NCBI GenBank assembly: GCA_004195335.1
Contig: SDWK01000481.1
Coordinates: forward strand, 1-5,798
Source of the DNA: Shewanella sp.
Lineage (GTDB): Bacteria; Pseudomonadota; Gammaproteobacteria; Enterobacterales; Shewanellaceae
Reading direction: 5' to 3'
Length of the DNA stretch: 5,798 nucleotides
The notes beneath the pieces were generated by a model. It had not been told where the DNA came from and did no database searches. It saw only the letters and a program-made list of their open reading frames with translations. The translations under genes and the position numbers were made by a program. Shown piece after piece: positions 1-5,707 of the stretch; position 1 is the first letter of the stretch; each line of letters starts with the position of its first letter.

Positions 1-1
1 A

Positions 2-592
2 GATATATATGATGATTATCTACTGTTTGCAACTTTAGTCGAGACTGAAAATGCTGAAATCATATTATCTAAGCCAAGAGACCATAATATTGAGTTATTA
101 AAAAGTACCATAGATATTTCTTCAGAAAATACTGAAGAAATATCAAGTTGTGCGCTTGAGCAATCCTTGTTGGATTATGGTTATAATGGATATGAAACAT
201 GGAAAGAATGTTCTAAAGGGTCTCAAGCGGCATTTATTGTCAGTAGCGCAGCTGTTTTGTCGTGTTTTGTTCCTGGTAATGTTCCTGGTTGTTCGATTGC
301 TGTTCTTACTTTGAGTTATACCACTGTAGATATGATAAATACCGGTGATCAGTGCACTGCAACCTACGAGAGAGCCGAAGCTAATTATAATCGGTGTTAT
401 TCTAGTACTGAAGAAAGTGGAGCCGATGACCCTTCAAGAGGTACTGGTAGAGATACCTATAATTCTGGTGGATTAAGGTGTGCTCGTTGGCAGTGGGTGA
501 CGAATTATTATCAGCACGGATTTGTCGGTGCTGATTCAGGTGGTTGGGAGAGTAGGCAAATGTGTGTTGTGTGGGCAAGAGACGGGATTTAA
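2..592 (+). CDS. 3' part of a cysteine-rich, probably exported protein of unknown function (5' end outside window)
   Basis: The frame is open from the first complete codon to a TAA at 590-592, giving 196 residues, and no in-frame ATG lies near the start. A TTG at 167 could be taken as a start, but the frame continues upstream without a stop and no ribosome site precedes it, so I read this as a gene entering from the left. I do not recognise the family. Eight cysteines (residues 50, 70, 88, 97, 118, 132, 160 and 188 of the visible part) suggest disulphides and export. Residues 76-112 form two hydrophobic stretches separated by a PGNVPG turn, like a membrane-inserting hairpin. After that comes a polar region rich in Ser, Gly, Asp and Tyr, and a Trp-rich end with RCARWQW and CVVWARDGI. 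The small membrane-protein gene starts 22 nt after the stop, so the two are probably one operon. The final codons are repeated at 1046-1075. A secreted toxin or adhesin tail is possible but unproven. Confidence 0.7.
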   Translation, partial: DIYDDYLLFATLVETENAEIILSKPRDHNIELLKSTIDISSENTEEISSCALEQSLLDYGYNGYETWKECSKGSQAAFIVSSAAVLSCFVPGNVPGCSIAVLTLSYTTVDMINTGDQCTATYERAEANYNRCYSSTEESGADDPSRGTGRDTYNSGGLRCARWQWVTNYYQHGFVGADSGGWESRQMCVVWARDGI

Positions 593-601
593 ATCGTTAG
601 C

Positions 602-607
602 AAGGAG
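602..607 (+). promoter_or_regulatory. Shine-Dalgarno AAGGAG for small membrane protein copy 1
   Basis: AAGGAG lies 7 nt before the ATG at 615. It decides the start: the frame is open further upstream to a TTG at 522, but that would overlap the previous gene and has no ribosome site. The same site at the same spacing precedes copy 2 (1085-1090). Confidence 0.8.
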
Positions 608-614
608 TGTGAAG

Positions 615-860
615 ATGAAATATTTGCCCAAAAAGATATTTTGTTTCTTAGGTGTCAGTGCTTTCCTCATGATTTTATTGGCTAAGCCAGATATGGATAA
701 CCCATTCACTTATGGGCATCTCAGTTCGATTTTCATAGCATTACTTAGCCTTTTCTCGCTAATTTTTGTGATTGCCGTTGATGTATACACAAGGTTAGTA
801 AAACTAGAGAAGCTGCAAGAAAGTGCAGTGACAAGAGATGAAACGGATAAGGCCGTCTAA
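615..860 (+). CDS. Small two-helix membrane protein, copy 1 (81 aa, unknown function)
   Basis: The ATG at 615 has AAGGAG 7 nt upstream and gives an 81-residue protein. Its layout is a basic N-terminus (KYLPKK), a first hydrophobic helix at about residues 8-23, a short loop (AKPDMDNPFTYGHLSS), a second helix at about residues 38-55, and a charged tail (about 56-81) ending in DETDKAV. The basic start suggests the N-terminus is cytoplasmic with both ends inside and the loop in the periplasm; this is inference. It follows the Cys-rich gene by 22 nt and is followed by a structured 3' region and a terminator (935-966), so it is probably the last gene of that operon. It is 84% identical (68 of 81 residues) to the tandem copy at 1098. 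I do not recognise the family. A small immunity protein for the upstream gene product is one idea; a small membrane-stress or holin-like peptide is another. Confidence 0.72.
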   Translation: MKYLPKKIFCFLGVSAFLMILLAKPDMDNPFTYGHLSSIFIALLSLFSLIFVIAVDVYTRLVKLEKLQESAVTRDETDKAV

Positions 861-861
861 T

Positions 862-927
862 CTAGCGACGAGATGACATTGCTGGTTAGCAATGAACCCA
901 CCGTTTTACTCGTGCTACTCAGGCTAG
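862..927 (+). other. Structured 3' untranslated region, copy 1 (nested inverted repeats)
   Basis: Three nested helices can be drawn just after the stop codon: CTAGC (862-866) with GCTAG (923-927), ACGAG (868-872) with CTCGT (909-913), and a tight hairpin ATTGCT-GGTT-AGCAAT (878-893). The fold ends 8 nt before the terminator stem. The matching region of copy 2 (1345-1410) differs at four positions. Three are unpaired and the fourth turns a G-C pair into G-U, so the pairing survives. It could be a transcript-stabilising 3' end or a small RNA; no known RNA family is recognised. Confidence 0.4.
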
Positions 928-934
928 AAAATAA

Positions 935-966
935 GAAGGGCAGTCATTAGACTGCCCTTTCTTTGC
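935..966 (+). terminator. Rho-independent terminator, copy 1 (bidirectional)
   Basis: A perfect 10-bp stem, AAGGGCAGTC (936-945) with GACTGCCCTT (950-959), closes an ATTA loop and is followed by TCTTT on the + strand. On the - strand the stem is followed by CTTATTTTC, so it can stop transcription both ways. It ends the transcript of small-gene copy 1. Before the duplication the ancestral version would have separated the small gene from convergent valS. Confidence 0.85.
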
Positions 967-1026
967 TCTATCTTGAACCTAAGGCCTATAAATCGGGGCT
1001 TACAACCCAAGACTTACAGCTATTTA

Positions 1027-1041
1027 TTAACCTTCAAGCTT
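1027..1041 (-). pseudogene. Duplicated remnant of the valS 3' end
   Basis: On the - strand these bases read AAG CTT GAA GGT TAA, which is K-L-E-G-stop, exactly the last four residues and stop of valS at 1508-1522. The match ends one base later (1042). The fragment is far too short to be expressed and is a scar marking the right-hand end of the duplicated unit. Confidence 0.85.
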
Positions 1042-1045
1042 AAAA

Positions 1046-1075
1046 TGTGTTATGTGGGCAAGAGACGGGATTTAA
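1046..1075 (+). pseudogene. Duplicated remnant of the 3' end of the Cys-rich gene
   Basis: Ten codons read C-V-M-W-A-R-D-G-I-stop. They match the end of the upstream Cys-rich gene (563-592, C-V-V-W-A-R-D-G-I-stop) apart from one base, 569 G to 1052 A. The fragment has no start of its own. It marks the left-hand end of the duplicated unit and shows that copy 2 of the small gene kept the same upstream spacing but lost its full-length partner. Confidence 0.85.
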
Positions 1076-1097
1076 ATAGTTAGCAAGGAGTGTGAAG

Positions 1098-1343
1098 ATG
1101 AAATCTTTACCCAAAAAGATATTTTTAACCATAGTGCCTTGGGCATTTTTTGGAATTTTATTGGCTAAGCCTGATATGGATAACCCATTCACTTATGGGC
1201 ATCTCAGTTCGATTTTTATAGCATTATTTAGCCTTTTCTCGCTAATTATTGTGATTGCCGTTGATGTATACACAAGGTTAGTCAAACTAGAGAAGCAGCA
1301 AGAAAGTGCAGTGATAAGAGATGAAACGGATAAGGCTGTCTAA
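1098..1343 (+). CDS. Small two-helix membrane protein, copy 2 (81 aa, unknown function)
   Basis: The ATG at 1098 has AAGGAG (1085-1090) 7 nt upstream; a GTG at 1092 is in frame but lies only 1 nt beyond that site. The protein is 81 residues, the same length as copy 1, with a basic N-terminus, two hydrophobic helices (about 8-23 and 38-55) and the same charged tail ending in DETDKAV. Of 13 differences from copy 1, eight fall in residues 10-19, the core of helix 1, where C-F-L-G-V-S-A-F-L-M is replaced by L-T-I-V-P-W-A-F-F-G. The loop, helix 2 and tail are almost unchanged. The intact frame, start site and terminator suggest that it is still functional. Its own promoter is not obvious: terminator 1 lies between it and the upstream operon, so it depends on read-through or an unseen promoter at about 970-1080. 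Confidence 0.7.
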   Translation: MKSLPKKIFLTIVPWAFFGILLAKPDMDNPFTYGHLSSIFIALFSLFSLIIVIAVDVYTRLVKLEKQQESAVIRDETDKAV

Positions 1344-1344
1344 T

Positions 1345-1410
1345 CTAGCAACGAGATGACATTGCTGGTTAGCAATGAACCCACCGTTTTACTTGTGCTA
1401 GTTAGGCTAG
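1345..1410 (+). other. Structured 3' untranslated region, copy 2
   Basis: This is the copy of the nested inverted repeats at 862-927: CTAGC (1345-1349) with GCTAG (1406-1410), ACGAG (1351-1355) with CTTGT (1392-1396, including one G-U pair), and the hairpin ATTGCT-GGTT-AGCAAT (1361-1376). A second GCTAG at 1397-1401 offers an alternative partner for the outer helix. Confidence 0.38.
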
Positions 1411-1445
1411 AAAATAAGAAGGGCAGTCATTAGACTGCCCTTCTT
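1411..1445 (+). terminator. Bidirectional rho-independent terminator, copy 2 (small gene and valS)
   Basis: The same perfect 10-bp stem, AAGGGCAGTC (1419-1428) with GACTGCCCTT (1433-1442), closes an ATTA loop. On the - strand it is followed by CTTATTTT and lies about 65 nt past the valS stop, so it should end the holC-valS transcript. On the + strand the T tract (CTTAGC) is weaker than in copy 1, so termination of small-gene copy 2 may be less efficient. Confidence 0.85.
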
Positions 1446-1475
1446 AGCTCTATCTTGAACCTAAGGCCTACAAAT

Positions 1476-1503
1476 CAGGACTTACAGCTCAAGACTTACA
1501 GCT
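1476..1503 (+). repeat. Two 14-bp direct repeats beside the valS stop
   Basis: CAGGACTTACAGCT is followed at once by CAAGACTTACAGCT, matching at 13 of 14 positions, five bases from the valS stop. The matching place in unit 1 (994-1021) has the same two units but with five mismatches. It may have helped slippage near the duplication end point; no function is evident. Confidence 0.55.
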
Positions 1504-1507
1504 TCTT

Positions 1508-4435
1508 TTAACCTTCAAGCTTAGCGAGTTCCGCTTTCTGCTCGGTTAGCTTCTCGATATCGCGTTGGTACTCGGCTTGCTTAGCACGCTCTTTCTCAAT
1601 CACGGCAGCTGGCGCCTTAGCCACGAAACCTTGGTTAGAAAGCTTACCTTCGATACGCTTAAACTCACCGGCCGCTTTTTCGAGTAACTTGTCGATACGA
1701 GCGACTTCTTTAGCCACATCGATAAGACCCGCCATTGGGATTAACAGCTCCATATCACCAATCAACTGAGTGGTCGACATCGGGGCGACATCGTCTTCAG
1801 CCATAATGGTGATCGTCTCAAGTTTTGCCAGCGTGGTGAAGAAGGTCTGGTTCGCTTCAAGACGCGCTCTGTCTTTGTCGCTCACGCCACGTAGCAATGC
1901 ATTAAGCGGCTTAGAGGGTGCGATGTTAAGCTCAGCGCGAATGTTACGTACCGCAGTGATCACTTGCTTAACCCACTCGAGATCTTCCATCGCCTCGGCA
2001 TCGACTTTGTCTGCTTGATATTGAGGGAACTCGGCCAACATCAGCGTATCACCAGTGACGCCAGCGAGTGGCTGAACACGTTTCCAGATGGTCTCAGTGA
2101 TATAAGGCATCATTGGGTGCATCAGACGCTGCATCTTCTCGAGTACAGTCACTAAGGTGTGACGTGTACCGCGAAGCTGAGCCTCAGTGCCACTTTGCAT
2201 CACAGGTTTAGTCAGCTCTAAGTACCAGTCACAGAACTGGTTCCAGGTGAACTCATAGATGGTGTTTGCCGCTAAATCGAAACGGTAGTTTTCCATGTGT
2301 TCGTCGTAGGCTTTAACGGTTTCATTGAACAGACCGATAATCCAGCGATCGGCAATCGATAGCTCCATCTCACCCGGCTTACCGTCAACCAAGATCTGAC
2401 CGCAATCTAATGGCTCGCCTGCGACTTCACTCTCTTGTGAAGAGTCGGCATCATCAGACTGAACTTCGGTGTTCATCAACACATAACGTGATGCGTTCCA
2501 GATCTTGTTACAGAAACTACGGTAACCATCGAGACGCTTCATGTCCCAGCTGATATCACGACCAGTCGATGCCATAGAGGCAAGGGTGAAACGCAATGCA
2601 TCGGTACCATGAGCTTCGATGCCATCGGCAAACTCTTTACGAGTGCTCTTTTCAATTTTTGCAGCAAGCTTTGGCTGCATCATGTTGCCGGTACGCTTAG
2701 CAACCAAAGACTCAAGATCGATACCGTCAATCATATCCAATGGGTCGAGTACGTTCCCTTTGGATTTAGACATCTTATTACCGACTTCATCACGGATAAG
2801 ACCAGTAACATAAACCGTCTTGAATGGCACCTGTGGCTTGCCATTTTCATCTTTGATGAAGTGCATGGTCATCATGATCATACGGGCAACCCAGAAGAAG
2901 ATGATGTCAAAACCGGTGACCAACACATCAGTTGGGTGGAAGGCTTTAAGCTCAGCGGTATCTTTAGGCCAGCCCAGTGTAGAGAAGGTCCATAAGGCAG
3001 AGCTGAACCAGGTATCTAGTACGTCGTTGTCTTGGCGTAAAACAACAGAATCATCCAAGCTGTGCTTAGCACGAACTTCGGCTTCATCACGTCCTACATA
3101 CACTTTACCGGCTTCATCGTACCAAGCTGGGATACGATGTCCCCACCAAAGCTGACGTGAGATACACCAGTCGTTAATATCACGCATCCAAGAGTTGTAC
3201 ATGTTCTCATATTGCTGTGGTACAAACTTGATGTCGCCGTTATCAACCGCTTCCATCGCTGTTTTAGCCATAGGAGCAACGGATACATACCATTGGTCGG
3301 TCAATAGTGGCTCAATCACCACACCAGAGCGATCGCCATAAGGCACTTTTAGTCCATGTGGGTCGATCTTGCCCAGCAGGCCAAGGGTTTCGAACTCTGC
3401 AACAATGGCTGTACGTGCCTTGAAGCGATCTAGACCGACATAACGCATCGGCAGACTGCTATCTAAATCTGTGTTGCTGGTGCCATCTGTGTTGACGATT
3501 TCAGCATTTGATCGGATCGCCGCATCGAAGGTTAATATGTTATACATTGGCAACGCGTGGCGTTTACCGACTTCGTAATCGTTAAAGTCGTGAGCTGGGG
3601 TGATCTTCACACAACCAGTACCGAACTCCATATCGACATAATCATCGGCCACGATTGGAATAAGACGGTTAACAATTGGCAGAAGAATAAACTTACCAAT
3701 CAATGAGGCGTAGCGCTCATCTTCAGGGTGAACCGCCACGGCGCTGTCACCTAACATGGTCTCAGGACGCGTGGTGGCGATCTCTAAGTAATCTTTGCCG
3801 TCACTTGTCAATGCACCTTCGGCTAGCGGGTAGCGGAAATGCCACATGCTACCTTGCTTCTCTTTATTCTCAACTTCGAGATCAGAGATTGCGGTATGCA
3901 GGGCAGGGTCCCAGTTCACCAGACGCTTACCGCGATAGATGAGGTCATCTTCATACAAGCGAACAAAGACTTCTTGTACCGCTTCAGACATGCCTTCGTC
4001 CATGGTGAAACGCTCGCGATCCCAATCAACTGATGCGCCAAGACGACGTAACTGCTTAGTGATGGTACCGCCAGATTCCTTCTTCCAATCCCAGATACGG
4101 TCGATAAACGTTTCACGACCGAGATCATGGCGTGTCTTGCCCTCTTCGGCAGCCACTTTACGCTCAACCAACATCTGAGTTGCGATACCAGCGTGATCGG
4201 TGCCGACCTGCCAAAGGGTGTTTTTGCCCTTCATACGCTGATAACGAGTCAAGGTATCCATAATGGTATCTTGGAAGGCATGGCCCATATGCAGACTACC
4301 CGTCACATTCGGTGGCGGGATCATGATGCAATAGTTGCCCTGCGACTCATCGCCATGTGGCTTGAAATAACCTTTCTCTTCCCAGCTTTGGTAGAGAGAC
4401 TGTTCGATCGACTGCGGATTGTATGTTTTTTCCAT
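1508..4435 (-). CDS. valS: Valyl-tRNA synthetase
   Basis: This class I aminoacyl-tRNA synthetase joins valine to tRNA-Val in the cytoplasm and edits mischarged threonine. The 975 residues can be followed against the E. coli enzyme (about 951) from MEKTYNP to the end. The ATP-site HMGH (HIGH-type) motif is at residues 49-52 within [13 protein letters not shown]. The editing domain shows TTRPET (221-226) and [13 protein letters not shown] (278-290), and the second ATP-site motif KMSKS is at 554-558. The anticodon-binding helical domain (about 690-840) includes [15 protein letters not shown], and a charged coiled-coil tail (about 905-975) ends in KLEG. The extra length is mainly an acidic stretch at about 657-690 ([15 protein letters not shown]), between the catalytic and anticodon domains, where E. 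coli has only a short linker. The start is the only good ATG; its ribosome site is weak (GAGAAG, too far upstream). It lies 20 nt after holC, so the two are probably cotranscribed. Confidence 0.98.
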   Translation of the reverse strand: MEKTYNPQSIEQSLYQSWEEKGYFKPHGDESQGNYCIMIPPPNVTGSLHMGHAFQDTIMDTLTRYQRMKGKNTLWQVGTDHAGIATQMLVERKVAAEEGKTRHDLGRETFIDRIWDWKKESGGTITKQLRRLGASVDWDRERFTMDEGMSEAVQEVFVRLYEDDLIYRGKRLVNWDPALHTAISDLEVENKEKQGSMWHFRYPLAEGALTSDGKDYLEIATTRPETMLGDSAVAVHPEDERYASLIGKFILLPIVNRLIPIVADDYVDMEFGTGCVKITPAHDFNDYEVGKRHALPMYNILTFDAAIRSNAEIVNTDGTSNTDLDSSLPMRYVGLDRFKARTAIVAEFETLGLLGKIDPHGLKVPYGDRSGVVIEPLLTDQWYVSVAPMAKTAMEAVDNGDIKFVPQQYENMYNSWMRDINDWCISRQLWWGHRIPAWYDEAGKVYVGRDEAEVRAKHSLDDSVVLRQDNDVLDTWFSSALWTFSTLGWPKDTAELKAFHPTDVLVTGFDIIFFWVARMIMMTMHFIKDENGKPQVPFKTVYVTGLIRDEVGNKMSKSKGNVLDPLDMIDGIDLESLVAKRTGNMMQPKLAAKIEKSTRKEFADGIEAHGTDALRFTLASMASTGRDISWDMKRLDGYRSFCNKIWNASRYVLMNTEVQSDDADSSQESEVAGEPLDCGQILVDGKPGEMELSIADRWIIGLFNETVKAYDEHMENYRFDLAANTIYEFTWNQFCDWYLELTKPVMQSGTEAQLRGTRHTLVTVLEKMQRLMHPMMPYITETIWKRVQPLAGVTGDTLMLAEFPQYQADKVDAEAMEDLEWVKQVITAVRNIRAELNIAPSKPLNALLRGVSDKDRARLEANQTFFTTLAKLETITIMAEDDVAPMSTTQLIGDMELLIPMAGLIDVAKEVARIDKLLEKAAGEFKRIEGKLSNQGFVAKAPAAVIEKERAKQAEYQRDIEKLTEQKAELAKLEG

Positions 4436-4455
4436 GGGAGCGTGTGCTTCTCAAA

Positions 4456-4920
4456 CTAAATTAGTGGTTGTTTTGCTAAATCCTGAGTGTTCAATGTAAC
4501 TCCCAGGCTTCGATACTGCCGATAGCGATCGCGGGCGATCGTTTTATGGTCGGTATCGTTGGCAACGAAATCGATAACTTGGCCAAAGTTTACCGCAAAT
4601 GAGGGTACTTGGTCTGCAAGATTAATCAGAAGATGGCGATTTTTATTGGGCCCTAACGTATCAAAGCCTATTTCAACGGGAGCACCTGTGGTAGGCCCTT
4701 CCCCTTTCAAATTATGGGGAACGAAAGATTGCGGTTCAAACTGCCATAAAAGTTCATCGATGGCATAAGCCTGCTCTCTATCCTGGCAATGAAAATAAAC
4801 CAGTTGCTGCTTCATAAATGCCTGCTGAGCCAGTTCACAAGCCAAGTGAAACATTTGCTCTAGTGCCGTTCCCGAGCTGCGAGGCTCAGTTGGCATAAGA
4901 TAAAATAGTGTCTGTGTCAT
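4456..4920 (-). CDS. holC: DNA polymerase III chi subunit
   Basis: HolC is part of the clamp-loader assembly; with HolD (psi) it links the polymerase III holoenzyme to single-strand-binding protein on the lagging strand. The 154-residue product is close to the E. coli length (147). It has the family's N-terminal strand (TLFYLMP), the conserved QAYAIDELLW (about 50-59), the hallmark SFVPHNLKGEGPTTGAPVEI (65-84) and the C-terminal ARDRYRQYRSLGVTLNT (129-145), all matching E. coli HolC in order. The ATG at 4918-4920 gives the expected N-terminus although no clear ribosome site precedes it. The gene ends with TAG, 20 nt before valS, in the usual gammaproteobacterial order. The aminopeptidase gene pepA, often upstream of holC, is absent; a 500-nt gene-free stretch lies there instead. 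Confidence 0.95.
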   Translation of the reverse strand: MTQTLFYLMPTEPRSSGTALEQMFHLACELAQQAFMKQQLVYFHCQDREQAYAIDELLWQFEPQSFVPHNLKGEGPTTGAPVEIGFDTLGPNKNRHLLINLADQVPSFAVNFGQVIDFVANDTDHKTIARDRYRQYRSLGVTLNTQDLAKQPLI

Positions 4921-4951
4921 AGTTAGGCTTATTCAGCGGACGAAAGAGGAG

Positions 4952-4980
4952 ATTTTACACAAAAACGGGGACGAGTTCAG
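4952..4980 (-). promoter_or_regulatory. Candidate promoter for holC-valS
   Basis: On the - strand, TAAAAT (4952-4957) is a good -10 box preceded by a TGTG extended element. At 17 nt upstream, CTGAAC (4975-4980) is a poor -35 box with three of six consensus bases. Transcription would start near 4945, leaving a leader of about 25 nt before holC. Because no gene lies upstream on this strand, holC-valS needs a promoter here. Confidence 0.45.
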
Positions 4981-5118
4981 CCTCTAATCTCTGTTTTTTT
5001 GTTTAGCTTTTGGCGGCGTTTGTTGTTTATATCGCTTAATTGAACATCTGGCTTCGATGTTACTTATCACCTGCGGTGAGCTAATGTGCAAACACTTCTG
5101 TGACACGGTGAATATGTC
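4981..5118. other. Gene-free stretch upstream of holC
   Basis: No plausible reading frame or strong hairpin is seen. The stretch contains a run of seven T at about 4994-5000 and AT-rich sequence that could act as promoter-proximal DNA for holC. There is no trace of pepA coding sequence. Confidence 0.4.
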
Positions 5119-5120
5119 TG

Positions 5121-5262
5121 ACCGCCATGGATGGTGGAAATGCCGAAAAATGTAGGGAACATTTTCGGCCCTGTGCGCTCTGTGGTTTCAAACAACCTCC
5201 CTGTTTAAAAGCCAGTTCGGCATCCATGCCTCTCGCTCGAAGAGTTTCACCTAGTGAAATCT
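5121..5262. repeat. Cluster of inverted repeats, probable small intergenic repeat element
   Basis: Several inverted repeats lie within 140 nt. The outer arms are CATGGATG plus ATGCCGAA (5126-5147, with six extra bases between) against TTCGGCATCCATG (5216-5228). Inside is a hairpin GCCGAAAAATGT (5142-5153) with ACATTTTCGGC (5159-5169). Just outside is TTTCAC-CTA-GTGAAA (5245-5259), extended by AGA and TCT around one bulged G. The left arm CCGCCATGGATGGTGG is itself nearly palindromic. No frame in it looks coding. From memory, intergenic repeats built on GCCATGGATGGC-like palindromes are common in Shewanella and other marine gammaproteobacteria; whether this belongs to such a family needs a genome-wide search. 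It carries no transposase. Confidence 0.5.
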
Positions 5263-5382
5263 CGCCTTGAAATCGAAGTCCTCGAGCTCATTTGCACCTA
5301 GTTATTTATCTCTTCGATTTTAGTTTATTTGGTTAAAAATTATTGAATGAAGATAAGCCTTTACGTCTCATTGCTCTATGGT

Positions 5383-5410
5383 TTGATTGTTAACAACAAT
5401 GCCTTATAAG
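5383..5410 (+). promoter_or_regulatory. Candidate promoter before the ATPase fragment
   Basis: TTGATT (5383-5388) and TATAAG (5405-5410) are 16 nt apart and resemble sigma-70 boxes. Transcription would start about 4 nt before the ATG at 5421, leaving almost no leader and no ribosome site. The match may therefore be chance in AT-rich DNA. A small inverted repeat ATTGTT-AAC-AACAAT (5386-5400) lies between the two boxes. Confidence 0.3.
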
Positions 5411-5420
5411 TATCTCTGAT

Positions 5421-5642
5421 ATGTCTTCTGCTTCCGAAAAAGAAATTGAATACGCTCAAATAATTAATAGACTCAAGTTTGCAGTACCTTTGTCGAATCA
5501 TTTTGAAGTTGTAGATGAGGATTATAATGAATGGTGCATATACAAGGTAAAGCCGCTTAATTTATTTATAGAACCCAATAACTCAGGAAAAAGCAGGTTG
5601 TTGAGAGTAATCTTTTCAAACCATATTAAAGATGCTTTTTAG
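5421..5642 (+). pseudogene. N-terminal fragment of an AAA-family (SMC/OLD-like) ATPase, probably inactive
   Basis: The frame from ATG 5421 to TAG 5640-5642 encodes 73 residues. After a charged start (SEKEIEYAQIINRLKF), residues 43-62 read K-V-K-P-L-N-L-F-I-E-P-N-N-S-G-K-S-R-L-L, which is the beginning of an ABC/AAA-type ATPase of the kind found in OLD-like and other defence or repair proteins, where this loop binds ATP. Two things point to decay. The first glycine of the Walker A motif (normally GPNNSGKS) is glutamate (EPNNSGKS). The protein also stops 14 residues after that motif, whereas the family needs several hundred more for Walker B and the signature motif. No ribosome site precedes the ATG. 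One extra base in the T run at 5636-5640 would join the frame to the open fragment that follows, but would add only about 22 residues. A very short functional protein cannot be excluded. Confidence 0.62.
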
Positions 5643-5707
5643 AAGGCTTTGTCGTTGGAGTGGCTGCAAAGCCAGAACGTAAATTCTTTGAAGATAAAGC
5701 GGAATAA
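5630..5707 (+). pseudogene. Short open fragment, possible 3' end of a lost gene
   Basis: In the frame two bases on from the ATPase fragment, an open stretch reads R-C-F-L-E-G-F-V-V-G-V-A-A-K-P-E-R-K-F-F-E-D-K-A-E and ends with TAA at 5705-5707. It has no start codon. The composition looks like real protein, and its stop overlaps the next ATG by one base (TAATG), the arrangement of translationally coupled genes. I infer that it is the C-terminal end of a gene, perhaps the same ATPase gene, whose middle was deleted. I do not recognise the family. Confidence 0.4.

Larger units (their letters stand above)
558..1042 (+). repeat. Tandem duplication, unit 1 (about 483 bp)
   Basis: The unit runs from the last codons of the Cys-rich gene, through the first small gene and its terminator, to a copy of the last codons of valS. 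Matching positions in unit 2 are offset by exactly 483 from about 563 to 959; small indels then reduce the offset to 481 at the valS end. Apart from one 30-nt block in the coding region the two units are nearly identical. The left edge is slightly ambiguous because the copies differ by one GT in a TGTGTG run. Confidence 0.9.
1043..1523 (+). repeat. Tandem duplication, unit 2
   Basis: This is the second copy of the unit, head to tail with unit 1 and with only about one to a few bases at the junction. It holds the remnant of the Cys-rich gene, small-gene copy 2 with the same AAGGAG site, the structured 3' region, the terminator, and the true valS 3' end. Because its right end is the authentic end of valS and unit 1 has the authentic end of the Cys-rich gene, the ancestral order was Cys-rich gene, small gene, terminator, valS. 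Confidence 0.9.

Noticed and set aside
522..614. A longer start (TTG at 522) for small-gene copy 1
   Set aside because: It would overlap the upstream gene and lacks a ribosome site. The ATG at 615 has AAGGAG at good spacing and gives the same 81-residue length as copy 2.
994..1503. Short direct repeats near the valS end as a CRISPR array
   Set aside because: Only two adjacent 14-bp units per duplication copy, without spacers; they do not form an array.
1770..4459. Several + strand frames of 60-130 codons lying opposite valS, and short - strand frames at 3094-3288 and 3916-4167
   Set aside because: All lie within the valS coding sequence, lack ribosome sites and show no protein-like motifs; they are shadows of a conserved gene.
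4559..4768. A 69-codon + strand frame opposite holC
   Set aside because: It lies wholly inside holC, whose protein is clearly recognised, and has no ribosome site.
4945..4991. GAGATT (4949-4954) with AATCTC (4986-4991) followed by a T run, as a + strand terminator
   Set aside because: The stem is only 6 bp with a loop of about 30 nt, and no + strand gene precedes it; a chance match is more likely.
5121..5262. The inverted-repeat cluster as an insertion sequence or integrated element
   Set aside because: No transposase or integrase frame and no clear target-site duplication were seen, so only a small noncoding repeat is supported.
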